This document shows positions 15,227 to 23,842 of a stretch of 34,232 nt of DNA, piece after piece (the first letter of the stretch is position 1; every line of letters begins with the position of its first letter). The notes under the pieces were generated by a model that searched no databases, had not been told where the DNA came from, and saw only the letters and a list, made by a program, of their open reading frames with translations. The position numbers and the translations under genes were made by a program. This DNA comes from Nitrososphaera sp. (GTDB lineage: Archaea > Thermoproteota > Nitrososphaeria > Nitrososphaerales > Nitrososphaeraceae): contig JAHEZV010000006.1 in the NCBI GenBank assembly GCA_023250885.1, forward strand, positions 1-34,232, in the 5' to 3' direction.

Positions 15227-17901
15227 ATAGTAGAATGCTGCTGGAGGTGCTTGTTCTGCTTGATGGCCGACTGCGCCGCCGCCAGAATGGCAATCGGTAT
15301 CCTGTGAGACGAGGCGCTGACGTAGTCGAGGCCCACGGTGCTGCAGAACTCTATTGAGCGAGGATCGCCGCCATGCTCGCCACAAATGCCGATCTCGATG
15401 TCCTTTTTCACTTTCCTTGCCATGTCAACTGCCATCTTCATCAGCCGGCCCACCCCCTTTATGTCAATACTCTGGAAGGGGTTCACGTTCACGATCCCCT
15501 TTTCGAGGTAGAAGGGCAGGAACTTGCCCTCAGCGTCCTCCCTGCTGAAGCTGAAGGTGGCCTGCGTCAGGTCGTTCGTGCCAAAGCTGATAAAGTCCAC
15601 CAGGTGCGCTATGTCGTCTGCCACGAGGCACGCGCGGACCACTTCGATCATGCTGCCAAACTTGATCTTTAGCTTTATCCTGTGCCGGTGCTCCACTTCC
15701 CGCTTGATCGATTCGAATATCTGCCGCACGGTTGCAAGTTCTTCCACCAGGCCCACCTGCGGCACCATTATCTGGGGCTCGACTGCCATGCCTTCTTTTG
15801 TCAGTTCGGCCGCCGCCTCACACACCGATCTTATCTGGGTCTCGTAGATTTCAGGGAACGAGATCCCCATCCTGACTCCCCTGTGCCCGAGCATCGGGTT
15901 TATCTCTGACAGCTCGTGCACGCGGTGGAATATCTTTTCCATGCGCGCGATCTCGGACGCCTTACCGCCGGCAGACTTGAGCTCGAATATCTTTTGCATC
16001 AGGTCTTCTTCGTTTGGCAGGAACTCGTGGAGCGGCGGGTCAAGCAGCCTTATCGTGACTGGCAGGCCCCGCATTTCCTTAAGGATTGACTTAAAGTCAG
16101 ACCTCTGGAGCGGCTCTAGCTCTTCAAGCGCTCTTCTCCGCTCGTCCTCGTTCTCCGCCATTATCATGTTGACAAACTGCATTATCCTGTCATGCTGGTT
16201 GAACATGCGTTCAGTCCTGCAAAGCCCGATCCCTTCCGCGCCGTACATGCGAGCAAGGATCGCGCTCTCTACAGTGTCGGCGTTTGCCCTTATCTTGATG
16301 CCCTTCATTTCAGAGGACCATTGCAGAAGCTCCTTGAACTCGGACGAAATTTCCGGCTCGACCGTCGGCACCTCGCCTGCATACACCCTGCCTGTCGAGC
16401 CATCTATCGTTATTTTCTGGCCCTCGCTTATCGCCTTTTTGCCGCCCACACTAAAGCTCCTGCCGTCGGCATCGATCTCTATCTGCGAGCACCCGACGAC
16501 GCAGGGTTTGCCCATTCCGCGGGCGACTACCGCCGCGTGTGAGGTCTTGCCGCCGCGGCTTGTCAGTATGCCCACGGACTGGAAGAATGCAGGGACATCG
16601 TCAGGCTTGGTGTCTTCCCTTACCAGGATTACCTTCTCGCCCTTTTTGCCAAGCGCCTCTGCCCGCGAAACGTCAAACACAACCGTCCCGCTGGCCGCGC
16701 CGGGCGACGCGCCGACGCCTGTCGCGATCGCATTTTGCTCTGCATGCGCATCTATCCTGCGGTACAGGATTTGCTCGAGGCCTTCAGGGTCGATGCGCTC
16801 AAGCGCTGCGGCCTTGCTGATGAGCCCCTCGTGGTAAAGGTCTATTGAAGTCTTGACAGCCGCGACCGCGTTCATCTTCGCCGCCCTTGTCTGCAGGATG
16901 TGGAGCCAGCTCTTTTCAACAGTGAATTCTACGTCCTGCGGCTCCTTGAAGTGGTTCTCCAGTTTTTCGCACACTTCAAGCAATTGCTGGTAGACGTCCG
17001 GCATTTCGCTGACAAGCGAGTCGATGTGGTTAGGGGTGGTCTTGCCCGACACGACGTCCTCGCCCTGTGCGTTAACAAGATAATCGCCGTACAGCCGCTT
17101 TTCGCCTGTGTCCGGGTCTCGGGTGAACACCACGCCGGTGCAGCTGTCGCTTCCCATGTTGCCAAAGACCATTGCGACTATTGTGACTGCGGTGCCGCCG
17201 GCCATGTCAGGGGTGATGTTGTACTGCTTGCGGTATTCCACCGCGCGCTTGCCGGTCCACGACCGGAACACCGCGTCGATCGCGAGCTCTAGTTGCTTGT
17301 ACTCGTCGGCAGGGAATTTCTTCCCAGCGTCTTCGCAGAGCGACTTGAACGACCCTGCCACGCCCTTGACCACCTTCTGGCTTGACAGGTCCTTGCCGGC
17401 AAGAATGTTTTCAAATTTCCGATCATCGATGCCCAGAACAATCTTGCCAAACATCTGGATGAACCGCCGGTACGCGTCCCACGCAAACCTTGGATTGTTT
17501 CTCTGCCTTGCAAGCCCTTCCACAGTTTCGTCGTTGAGGCCTAGGTTGAGGATCGTGTCCATCATGCCGGGCATCGACACGGGGGCGCCGGAGCGCACCG
17601 ACACAAGGAGCGGATTTTCAGGATCGCCGAATTTCTTGCCTGTCGCACTTTCGAGGTGTTTTATTGATCTCCGCACTTCGTCCATCAGGCCATCAGGCAG
17701 GCGTCTGCCAGCTTCGTAGAATTTTTCACAAATTTCAGTTGTTACTATAAAGCCGGGCGGGACCGGAAGGCCAAGCCTCGTCATTTCTGCAAGGCCGGCG
17801 CCCTTGCCCCCTAGCAGCATTTTGTTCCTGCCGTCTGCCTCGTCGAAAAAGTATATCGGCTTGATAGTGGCCGGGGTTCTGCCAAAACCTTCCTCGAACA
17901 T
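15220..17901 (-). CDS. ppdK: pyruvate, phosphate dikinase
   Basis: The 893-residue cytosolic enzyme converts pyruvate, ATP and phosphate to phosphoenolpyruvate, AMP and PPi, the entry to gluconeogenesis in thaumarchaea. The N-terminal ATP-grasp part shows GGKGAGLAEMTRLGLPVPPGF, VRSGAPVSMPGMMDTILN and TRDPDTGEKRLYGDYL. The phosphohistidine domain has GGKTSHAAVVARGMGKPCVVG, with His about 455. The PEP-binding barrel has GLCRTERMF, EINPMLGHRGVRMGI, SFGTNDLTQ and GICGEHGGDP. PPDK, not PEP synthase, is indicated by length and the GDPRSIEF ending. Its TATA box, GTTTTAAACC, recurs before fbp. Confidence 0.97.
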   Translation of the reverse strand: MFEEGFGRTPATIKPIYFFDEADGRNKMLLGGKGAGLAEMTRLGLPVPPGFIVTTEICEKFYEAGRRLPDGLMDEVRRSIKHLESATGKKFGDPENPLLVSVRSGAPVSMPGMMDTILNLGLNDETVEGLARQRNNPRFAWDAYRRFIQMFGKIVLGIDDRKFENILAGKDLSSQKVVKGVAGSFKSLCEDAGKKFPADEYKQLELAIDAVFRSWTGKRAVEYRKQYNITPDMAGGTAVTIVAMVFGNMGSDSCTGVVFTRDPDTGEKRLYGDYLVNAQGEDVVSGKTTPNHIDSLVSEMPDVYQQLLEVCEKLENHFKEPQDVEFTVEKSWLHILQTRAAKMNAVAAVKTSIDLYHEGLISKAAALERIDPEGLEQILYRRIDAHAEQNAIATGVGASPGAASGTVVFDVSRAEALGKKGEKVILVREDTKPDDVPAFFQSVGILTSRGGKTSHAAVVARGMGKPCVVGCSQIEIDADGRSFSVGGKKAISEGQKITIDGSTGRVYAGEVPTVEPEISSEFKELLQWSSEMKGIKIRANADTVESAILARMYGAEGIGLCRTERMFNQHDRIMQFVNMIMAENEDERRRALEELEPLQRSDFKSILKEMRGLPVTIRLLDPPLHEFLPNEEDLMQKIFELKSAGGKASEIARMEKIFHRVHELSEINPMLGHRGVRMGISFPEIYETQIRSVCEAAAELTKEGMAVEPQIMVPQVGLVEELATVRQIFESIKREVEHRHRIKLKIKFGSMIEVVRACLVADDIAHLVDFISFGTNDLTQATFSFSREDAEGKFLPFYLEKGIVNVNPFQSIDIKGVGRLMKMAVDMARKVKKDIEIGICGEHGGDPRSIEFCSTVGLDYVSASSHRIPIAILAAAQSAIKQNKHLQQHSTIA

Positions 17902-17928
17902 ATAGGATGATGATCAACCCCTTCGCTG

Positions 17929-17938
17929 GTTTAAAACG
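17929..17938 (-). promoter_or_regulatory. TATA box GTTTTAAACC of ppdK
   Basis: The element begins 28 nt upstream of the ppdK ATG. Exactly the same 10-mer stands before fbp (20989-20998). Confidence 0.5.
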
Positions 17939-18010
17939 TTGTGCACTTACCGATAATTTCAAATCTTTGCACTCGCTGTTACAGTGGGGCGGGATCGGCT
18001 GGCATCACAG

Positions 18011-18016
18011 GGTGAT
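18011..18016 (+). promoter_or_regulatory. Shine-Dalgarno GGTGAT for the TRIC gene
   Basis: GGTGAT ends 4 nt before TTG 18021. Measured from the GGAGG part of the consensus this is the usual 8-nt spacing, and it supports a start well inside the longer open frame that begins at 17907. Confidence 0.4.
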
Positions 18017-18020
18017 TGCT

Positions 18021-18650
18021 TTGTCTGACGTGCTGCCAGTTCCGCAGCTCATACAGGCTCTGGACCTGTTTGGCACTATGGCGTTTGCCGTGACTGGCGC
18101 GTTCAAGGCAGTAGAGCACAAGTCCGATATTGTAGGGGTGATAATACTCGCCACGATAACGGGCGTCGCCGGTGGTGTGTTCCGGGACATCGTCTTTGGC
18201 AGGATACCGCCACTTGCAATAGTCAACCCCCTTTACCTCATAATTACCGTGGCGACGGGCGTTGCGATATTTTTCCTCTACCGCGCGCTCAAAAAGCACT
18301 GGAACCTGTTCCTGAAATTTGACGCGATCGGCCTGGGCGTGTTCACGGTAATCGGCGCGACTTTTGCGTATGACCTGTTTGGGCCGAACTTTCTTGCGAT
18401 GGCGTTTGCTGGCCTTATCACTGCCATTGGAGGAGGCGTACTACGCGACGTGTTTGTTAACGAAGTCCCGATAGTGTTTGTCAAGGAACTGTATGCGTCG
18501 GCGAGCTTCATCGGAGTCGTGATATTTTTTGGGCTCTTGGCCGCCGGCGCGGACCTGAACATCGCGGCCATACCAAGCATCATTGCGGTTACCGCTCTCA
18601 GGCTGCATGCCATGAGGTACAACTGGAACCTGCCCTCCCCAAAGACCTGA
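18021..18650 (+). CDS. TRIC-family (UPF0126/YicG) cation channel
   Basis: The 209-residue membrane protein consists of two homologous three-helix halves plus a seventh helix. It has ALDLFGTMAFAVTGAFKA and GVAGGVFRDIVFGRIPP in the first half, then FDAIGLGVFTVIGA and IGGGVLRDVFVNEVP in the second. The paired GGG(V)xRD motifs are those of prokaryotic TRIC trimers, which conduct K+ or Na+. The longer frame from ATG 17907 would start 5 bp from ppdK and put the promoter inside that gene, so the TTG with a Shine-Dalgarno is preferred; GTG 18012 is also possible. Confidence 0.88.
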   Translation: MSDVLPVPQLIQALDLFGTMAFAVTGAFKAVEHKSDIVGVIILATITGVAGGVFRDIVFGRIPPLAIVNPLYLIITVATGVAIFFLYRALKKHWNLFLKFDAIGLGVFTVIGATFAYDLFGPNFLAMAFAGLITAIGGGVLRDVFVNEVPIVFVKELYASASFIGVVIFFGLLAAGADLNIAAIPSIIAVTALRLHAMRYNWNLPSPKT

Positions 18651-18664
18651 TCCATGGCGCTAAT

Positions 18665-18688
18665 CTTGGTACGAGTAGATTTACCAAG
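18665..18688. repeat. 7-bp inverted repeat after the TRIC gene
   Basis: CTTGGTA and TACCAAG are separated by 10 nt, starting 15 bp past the stop. It could be an RNA hairpin at the end of the channel mRNA or an operator in front of the receiver gene. No T-tract follows directly. Confidence 0.4.
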
Positions 18689-18799
18689 TCCGGCGAGGCT
18701 TCTATTCTTGGTGGAGCTTGTACGTCATGGTAATGGCAAGACGGTCAGGAGTTTACGAATTCTGACACTGCCGATGAGGCGAAACGAAAGCTTCAGCTG

Positions 18800-19159
18800 A
18801 TGACTGTTGACGACGAAAGCGACATTCTTTACGTACTAAAATCGGGCATTGAAAAAAATCTTGGTTACAGCGTCTGTACTTATTCAGAGCCATTACAAGC
18901 CCTCAAGCATTTCAAGGATAGCCCTGACGCGTACGATTTTGTCATATCAGATGTGCGGATGCCTGAAATGACCGGTTTTGAGTTTGTGCGGCACATCAAA
19001 GAGATCAGGCCGGATGTCAAGGTCGTGCTCATGACGGCGTTTGATATAAACCAGTCAGAATTTGGAAGGGTACTCCCTTCGACAAAAATGGACGGCTTTG
19101 TGACAAAACCTGCGACCCTGAAAGTCATGTCCGCCGCGATAGAAAAATACCTTTATTAA
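18800..19159 (+). CDS. stand-alone response-regulator receiver
   Basis: The 119-residue product is a CheY-like receiver with no output domain: acidic pair Asp4-Asp5, phosphoacceptor Asp51 in VISDVRMPEMTG, Thr79 in LMTAFD and Lys103 in VTKPA. The ATG at 18800 leaves only three residues before the acidic pair, shorter than usual. The frame remains open upstream with a plausible strand (KRKLQL) but no ATG, GTG or TTG before a TAA at 18731. Only CTG 18797 is available. No histidine kinase is adjacent. The stop abuts the stop of tpiA on the other strand. Confidence 0.88.
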   Translation: MTVDDESDILYVLKSGIEKNLGYSVCTYSEPLQALKHFKDSPDAYDFVISDVRMPEMTGFEFVRHIKEIRPDVKVVLMTAFDINQSEFGRVLPSTKMDGFVTKPATLKVMSAAIEKYLY

Positions 19160-19819
19160 TTATTTCATGCCGGCTGCGAGCTCGGCTATCTTGCCGGCCC
19201 ATGAATTGGCCTTGATTACGCCGCTTGCCACCAGTATGCCGTGGGAGCCCAGCTCCATCGCCTTGGCGACATCGTCTCTGCACGTGATGCCGGCGCCGCA
19301 GATTACCTTCGAGCGTGATCCTGCTGCTTCTATTGATTTTGTTATTATCGCCGGGTTTTCCTTTGACACCGCCCGACCTGTCCCGATAAGCTCCGGCGGC
19401 TCTATGGCGATGAAATCCGGCTTGAATACCGATACCTCCATGACCTCCCACGGCTCCCGCGCGCACACTATCGAGGTCATGCGCAGGCCGCGCAGGCGCT
19501 CCACTAGCCTGGCAATATGCTTCATTTCGATCCTGTGCTCGCTGTGGTTTATCAGCGAGCCAACAGCTCCGTACGACTTGGCGATCTCGGGTATGAGGAA
19601 ACCTGTGCTGGAGCCCACCTTTTCGTTGTCTACGTGCTGGCAGATGAGAGGCATCCTGACGCTCTTGGCAACCATTGCAAGGGCAGGCTGCGGGGGCGCA
19701 ACCACTATTTCGACTTTCAGTTTTTTTGCGACTGCCTGCGCGGCTATGGCTAGCTTGACAGCCCTTTCTCCGGAAATCTCTTCGTAATTCTTGAAGTTAA
19801 TGATTAGTGGCCACTTCAA
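19160..19819 (-). CDS. tpiA: triosephosphate isomerase
   Basis: The 219-residue product is the short archaeal tetrameric-type TIM. It begins MKWPLIINFKNY with the catalytic Lys10, has the catalytic His in GSLINHSEHR, the catalytic Glu in IAIEPPELIGTG and the phosphate-binding GAGITCRDDV and GILVASGVIKA loops. It interconverts DHAP and GAP. The TTG start overlaps the TGA of fbp as TTGA, so the two gluconeogenic genes are translationally coupled. Confidence 0.96.
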   Translation of the reverse strand: MKWPLIINFKNYEEISGERAVKLAIAAQAVAKKLKVEIVVAPPQPALAMVAKSVRMPLICQHVDNEKVGSSTGFLIPEIAKSYGAVGSLINHSEHRIEMKHIARLVERLRGLRMTSIVCAREPWEVMEVSVFKPDFIAIEPPELIGTGRAVSKENPAIITKSIEAAGSRSKVICGAGITCRDDVAKAMELGSHGILVASGVIKANSWAGKIAELAAGMK

Positions 19820-20964
19820 CGCTTGCTGCCAGCTTTGTTTCTTGTCGCCGCCGTCTTGCCGTGCATGATGTCTTCAAGGTTCTTGAACTTGCTCTCCAGC
19901 TTTGACATCCTTGCCTCGTAGCCCTTATTGTATTCCAGCTCATCAGGCGCAAGCGTGGCCGGGTGAATAAAGCCTTGGTTGCGCATTATCATCGCCCGCT
20001 CGGACGCCTGCATCCTCTGGAGGTCCCAGTCGGCGGTTCCAAAGCCGTCGTGCGGCCCCGTGAGCTTGCCGTTGTGCATGCTGAACAGCAGGCACGAGAC
20101 TATAGGGATAGAGTAGTTCAGGCTTGCAGCAGAGTTGAGCTTGACTGGCATGAGTGGCATGTGGTGGCTTCCTCTCGTGTTGCCGGCGACATAGTGGGGC
20201 TCGTTGAACGCGCTCCCTGCCTCCTCCGTGGCCGGAAAGTTCTTTTGCGTCCTGACGATTGCAATATGGTCGTCCTTGCCGACGTACGTGCCGGCGATGT
20301 TGTGCAACCTGTCAGTGGACGCCGACACTATGTGATCAGCGCCGTCAGAAGACGCTACAGAGTGGACGACAAACCGGCCGGGATACATCAGGGCCGCTTC
20401 AAGCTCGGCCTTGTCCTGCCACATTTTCAGCTCGGCCACTTTGCCAGTCATCACGTCCATTATCCTGAAAATGACGCCTTCCGCAAGGTGCTCGTTGATG
20501 AGGAGGCCGGTGTTGCTCCGTGCGTCGACGAACATGCGCCAGAGCGGGAAGTTGAACGCGCCCGGCTCTGTCTTGTCTGCGGCAAATATGCAAAACACTT
20601 CGCTTGGGCGCTCTTCCATTTCAATTTCGGCGACTCCAGGCCCCATGCCCTTGACGTTGCCGGAGAACGAGTCCTTCAGCAGGTCCTGGCCGGCGCCATA
20701 GAGTCCCTGTTCCTTTGCGGTCTTTGTTCCCTCGGTAAAGGCGTCCCACGCCAGCCTGTGGATCTTTTCGTCATCCACGCCGCGGGTGTGAGTCATTATG
20801 ATGTGTATGTCGTCGCCAGTATACCCAATGTAATAATCTATAAGCAGGCCCTTAGCATTTTTGCTAACATAATTTCTGACGGTTTCGAGGAGTTTTTCGC
20901 TTGGGCAGGTGTGGCCCCCGACTCCTCCAATGTCGGCCTTGATTGCACTAACTGTGATCCGCAT
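19816..20964 (-). CDS. fbp: fructose-1,6-bisphosphate aldolase/phosphatase (bifunctional)
   Basis: The 382-residue product is the archaeal class V FBPase now known to join DHAP and GAP and then dephosphorylate FBP. It begins MRITVSAIKADIGGVGGHT with Asp and His metal ligands, and shows YIGYTGDDIHIIMTH, DLLKDSFSGNVKGMGPG, FAADKTEPGAFNFPLW, HSVASSDGADHI and the FGTADWDLQRMQASE segment. Together with tpiA and the nearby ppdK it gives the one-way route to hexose phosphate. The Lys-rich C-terminal tail (about 20 residues) looks disordered. Confidence 0.97.
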   Translation of the reverse strand: MRITVSAIKADIGGVGGHTCPSEKLLETVRNYVSKNAKGLLIDYYIGYTGDDIHIIMTHTRGVDDEKIHRLAWDAFTEGTKTAKEQGLYGAGQDLLKDSFSGNVKGMGPGVAEIEMEERPSEVFCIFAADKTEPGAFNFPLWRMFVDARSNTGLLINEHLAEGVIFRIMDVMTGKVAELKMWQDKAELEAALMYPGRFVVHSVASSDGADHIVSASTDRLHNIAGTYVGKDDHIAIVRTQKNFPATEEAGSAFNEPHYVAGNTRGSHHMPLMPVKLNSAASLNYSIPIVSCLLFSMHNGKLTGPHDGFGTADWDLQRMQASERAMIMRNQGFIHPATLAPDELEYNKGYEARMSKLESKFKNLEDIMHGKTAATRNKAGSKR

Positions 20965-20988
20965 ACTGAGACAAACTCATGACCATCG

Positions 20989-20998
20989 GTTTAAAACT
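20989..20998 (-). promoter_or_regulatory. TATA box GTTTTAAACC of fbp-tpiA
   Basis: It begins 25 nt before the fbp ATG and is identical over 10 bp to the ppdK element. Confidence 0.5.
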
Positions 20999-21078
20999 TT
21001 TCCGATAACTTGTTAGCTAGAGCCGAAACGCGGATGTTGGGCTATTGAGGGTGCAGTTTGCGCCCAGATCTCGGGCGA

Positions 21079-21090
21079 AATACAAATAAA
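21079..21090 (+). promoter_or_regulatory. TATA-like box for aEF1A
   Basis: AATACAAATAAA is centred about 28 nt before ATG 21113, which supports that start over ATG 21095. Confidence 0.4.
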
Positions 21091-21112
21091 GCCCATGGAG
21101 TGTTCTTGCTGT

Positions 21113-22426
21113 ATGAGCGCTAGCAAAAAGCCACACATGAACCTGGTGGTTGTAGGTCACGTCGATAATGGTAAATCAACTACTGTAGGTCATATGCTCG
21201 TTGATCTGGGTGCCATTGACCAGAGAACAATAGATGCATATGCCAAGGAATCAGAAGCAACTGGCAAGGGCGATACATTCAAGTACGCTTGGGTGCTGGA
21301 CAGCATCAAGGACGAGCGCGATAGAGGTATTACCATCGATCTCGCTTTTCAAAAATTTGAGACGCCAAAGTATTTCTACACGCTGATCGACGCTCCGGGA
21401 CACAGGGACTTTATCAAGAACATGATCACCGGCGCGTCGGAGGCAGACGCTGCCATTCTGGTGATCTCTGTCAAGCCGGGTGAGGCAGAAGCATCAATAG
21501 AACTTGGAGGACAGGGAAGGGAGCACGCGTTCCTTGCAAGAACCCTTGGCGTCAACCAGCTCGTAGTTGCGCTGAACAAGATGGACGACGTTGAATACCA
21601 AGAAGGCCGCTTTAAGGAAGTCAAGGACAACGTTGAAAAAATGCTAAAGACGGTAGGCTACAACACTGCCAAGATCAGCTTCATTCCGATCTCTGGATGG
21701 AAGGGCGACAACCTGGTGAAAAAGTCAACGAACATGGCATGGTACAAGGGTATGACGCTTGCAGAGGCACTCGATACACTCGAACCGCCAGAGAAGCCAA
21801 TTGGCAAGCCACTTAGGATTCCAATACAGGACGTATATTCAATCACGGGCGTCGGAACCGTGCCGGTGGGCAGGATCGAGACGGGCAAGATGAAGGCAAA
21901 CGACAAGGTAGTTGTCATGCCTTCTGGCGCCGTCGGAGAAATCAAGACAATTGAAACCCACCACACCCAGATGGAATCTGCCGAAGCAGGCGACAACATT
22001 GGCTTTAACCTCAGGGGCGTAGACAGGAAGCAGATCAAGCGTGGTGATATGATTGGCCCGGCAGACAACCCGCCAACCGTTGCAAAGGAATTCGAAGCAC
22101 GCCTCATTGTCATTCACCACCCGACGGCAATCGCCCCTGGATACACGCCAGTATTGCACGCCCACACAGCACAGGTAGCGGCGACGATCTCGGCGTTCGT
22201 GTCCAAGATTGACTCGAGGACCGGCGCGACGACAGAGGAAAACCCGAAGTTCCTGAAAACAGGCGACGCGGCGATCGTCAAGATCAAGCCGGTAAGGCCC
22301 CTTCCGATCGAGACATTCAAGGACTTTCCAGAGATTGGAAGGTTTGCACTCCGCGACATGGGAACGACAATTGGCGCAGGCGTTGTACTGAGCATCACCG
22401 AAAAGTACGACCCCAGCAAGAAGTAA
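21113..22426 (+). CDS. tuf: translation elongation factor 1-alpha (aEF1A)
   Basis: The 437-residue GTPase brings aminoacyl-tRNA to the ribosome. It starts MSASKKPHMNLVVVGH and has G1 GHVDNGKST (residues 15-23), G2 DRGITIDLAF, G3 DAPGHRDF, G4 NKMD, then the two beta-barrel domains with TGVGTVPVGRIETG and GFNLRGVDRKQIKRGD. A further in-frame ATG at 21095 would add MECSCC, which is not family-like. Nine bases separate it from rpsJ, the usual archaeal pairing. Confidence 0.98.
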   Translation: MSASKKPHMNLVVVGHVDNGKSTTVGHMLVDLGAIDQRTIDAYAKESEATGKGDTFKYAWVLDSIKDERDRGITIDLAFQKFETPKYFYTLIDAPGHRDFIKNMITGASEADAAILVISVKPGEAEASIELGGQGREHAFLARTLGVNQLVVALNKMDDVEYQEGRFKEVKDNVEKMLKTVGYNTAKISFIPISGWKGDNLVKKSTNMAWYKGMTLAEALDTLEPPEKPIGKPLRIPIQDVYSITGVGTVPVGRIETGKMKANDKVVVMPSGAVGEIKTIETHHTQMESAEAGDNIGFNLRGVDRKQIKRGDMIGPADNPPTVAKEFEARLIVIHHPTAIAPGYTPVLHAHTAQVAATISAFVSKIDSRTGATTEENPKFLKTGDAAIVKIKPVRPLPIETFKDFPEIGRFALRDMGTTIGAGVVLSITEKYDPSKK

Positions 22427-22435
22427 GTGAAATAG

Positions 22436-22747
22436 ATGCCACAGGCAGCAAGAATAAAGCTCACAAGCACGAACCTTGCAACGCTGGAAGGCGTTTGCAC
22501 CGAAATAAAGGGTATGACTGAAAAGTCAGGAATAAAGCTCAAGGGACCCCACCCCCTGCCAACCAAAAAGCTGAAGGTGGTGACAAGAAAGTCGCCATGC
22601 GGGCAGGGAACCAACTCGTACGACAAATACGAGATGAGGATCCATCGGCGCGTTATAGACGTCGGAGCCGATGACAGGGCAATCCGGCAGCTGATGCGCC
22701 TCAAAATCCCGGACGACGTCTACATCGAAGTCTCTCTAACGCAATAA
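22436..22747 (+). CDS. rpsJ: 30S ribosomal protein uS10
   Basis: The 103-residue product has the archaeal uS10 sequence pattern: ARIKLTSTN, GIKLKGPHPLPTKKLKV, RKSPCGQGTNSYDKYEMRIHRR and the C-terminal VYIEVSL. It is co-oriented with aEF1A and probably co-transcribed. Its last 12 bp overlap the end of the convergent BtuF-like gene. Confidence 0.97.
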   Translation: MPQAARIKLTSTNLATLEGVCTEIKGMTEKSGIKLKGPHPLPTKKLKVVTRKSPCGQGTNSYDKYEMRIHRRVIDVGADDRAIRQLMRLKIPDDVYIEVSLTQ

Positions 22748-23650
22748 TTTCTTGTACGAACCTTTCGGAACCCTGATGTGCCCCGAGGCCTCGGGGTGCA
22801 GAATTTTTGCCAAAATCTCAATCCCCGCCACGGTCCGCGGCCCGGGCTTGCTGAAATACGCGTTTGCGTTGACGGCGTAGACGTCGTTGTTTTTGACTGC
22901 CCGGAGGGACTTCCACTTTTCGTTGCGCGCAAGGGCAGGCAGCTCTTTCAGTGTGCGCGAAATTTCAAAGCCGCATGGCAACAGCACAATGATGTCCGGG
23001 TCGAATTCCACTGCTTCGTCGATATCCATCCGGCGCGACGGCTCGCCGGCAGTGCTTAAGCCGTTTATGCCGCCGGCGTATTCGACCATCTGGGGCACCC
23101 AGTGACCCGCGGTGAACAGCGGGTCGAGCCACTCTATGCAAAGCACCCGCGGCCTGTTCTTTATTTTCATGTTCCGCACCGCGTCTATGCGCTTTTGCAG
23201 CGACGCGACAAGCTTTGCGCCTTCCCTGACTCTGCCCACCTTTTCGGCTATGTCCATTATGCTGACGAGTATGTCGTCAAGGTCATGTGGGTCGAGCACG
23301 AGAACGTCGGGCCGGCCCCCAAGGACGCTTACGGCCCTGTTGATCTCTTTTGTAAATGGCGAGCAGACTTCGCACAGCCCCTGCGCAACTATCAGGTCAG
23401 GGTTGGCTTTTTTCAGGACCTTGTCGTCGACGATGTAGATGTCGCTGCCTGAGCGCATCAGCGCGACTATCTTGCTGTCGATCTGCTGGCCTGTCATCCG
23501 GCTTGGATCAAAAGAGGGTCGTATTACGCGTGGCTTTTTCCTTGCCAGTGCAGGGAACTTGCATTCGTGCGTCACGCCCACTATCTCGCTGCCGGCGCCG
23601 AGCTGGTATAGCGTTTCGGTGGCGCTTGGAAGGAATGAGACGATGCGCAC
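22736..23650 (-). CDS. BtuF-like (cobalamin/siderophore-type) binding protein without signal peptide
   Basis: The 304-residue product has the two-lobe helical-backbone substrate-binding fold: RIVSFLPSATETLYQLGAGSEIVGVTHEC at the N-terminus, NPDLIVAQGLCEVC, LDPHDLDDIL, IEWLDPLFTAGHWVPQMVEYAGG and FDPDIIVLLPCGF. Relatives bind vitamin B12 or corrinoids for ABC import. The GTG start is fixed by a TATA box 26 nt upstream, and there is no secretion signal or lipobox, so it would be cytosolic. No permease or ATPase gene is adjacent. AOA make their own cobalamin, so a salvage or handling role is possible but unproven. Confidence 0.85.
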   Translation of the reverse strand: MRIVSFLPSATETLYQLGAGSEIVGVTHECKFPALARKKPRVIRPSFDPSRMTGQQIDSKIVALMRSGSDIYIVDDKVLKKANPDLIVAQGLCEVCSPFTKEINRAVSVLGGRPDVLVLDPHDLDDILVSIMDIAEKVGRVREGAKLVASLQKRIDAVRNMKIKNRPRVLCIEWLDPLFTAGHWVPQMVEYAGGINGLSTAGEPSRRMDIDEAVEFDPDIIVLLPCGFEISRTLKELPALARNEKWKSLRAVKNNDVYAVNANAYFSKPGPRTVAGIEILAKILHPEASGHIRVPKGSYKKLLR

Positions 23651-23670
23651 AGGAAGCTGTAAAAATCACA

Positions 23671-23681
23671 TTCTTAAAAAC
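23671..23681 (-). promoter_or_regulatory. TATA box for the BtuF-like gene
   Basis: GTTTTTAAGAA on the minus strand is centred 26 nt before GTG 23650, supporting a leaderless transcript and the absence of a longer N-terminus. Confidence 0.5.
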
Positions 23682-23842
23682 CTGTCTCACGCGACTCTTT
23701 ACACAATGAAGTTATGAAAACAGCAAATGACGATCGTTTTCAGTATCTGGGACATCATTTATCTTCATCAGAAGTCGGATTGGACATGTACGCTATATGC
23801 CGATCTTGATATTCCCATAACTAGGCATCAAAGAATCGTGGA

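Noticed and set aside
15941-16837. 298-codon plus-strand frame opposite ppdK
   Set aside because: It lies wholly antisense to a certain enzyme gene, its Ser/Arg-rich composition is typical of a shadow frame, and it has no promoter of its own.
17907-18020. 38-codon N-terminal extension of the TRIC protein
   Set aside because: It would begin 5 bp from the divergent ppdK start with no promoter room and does not resemble the family; a Shine-Dalgarno marks TTG 18021.
19963-20982. 339-codon plus-strand frame opposite fbp
   Set aside because: Antisense to a well-identified gene, with composition (Val, Arg, His, Cys-rich) unlike a real protein and no start signals.
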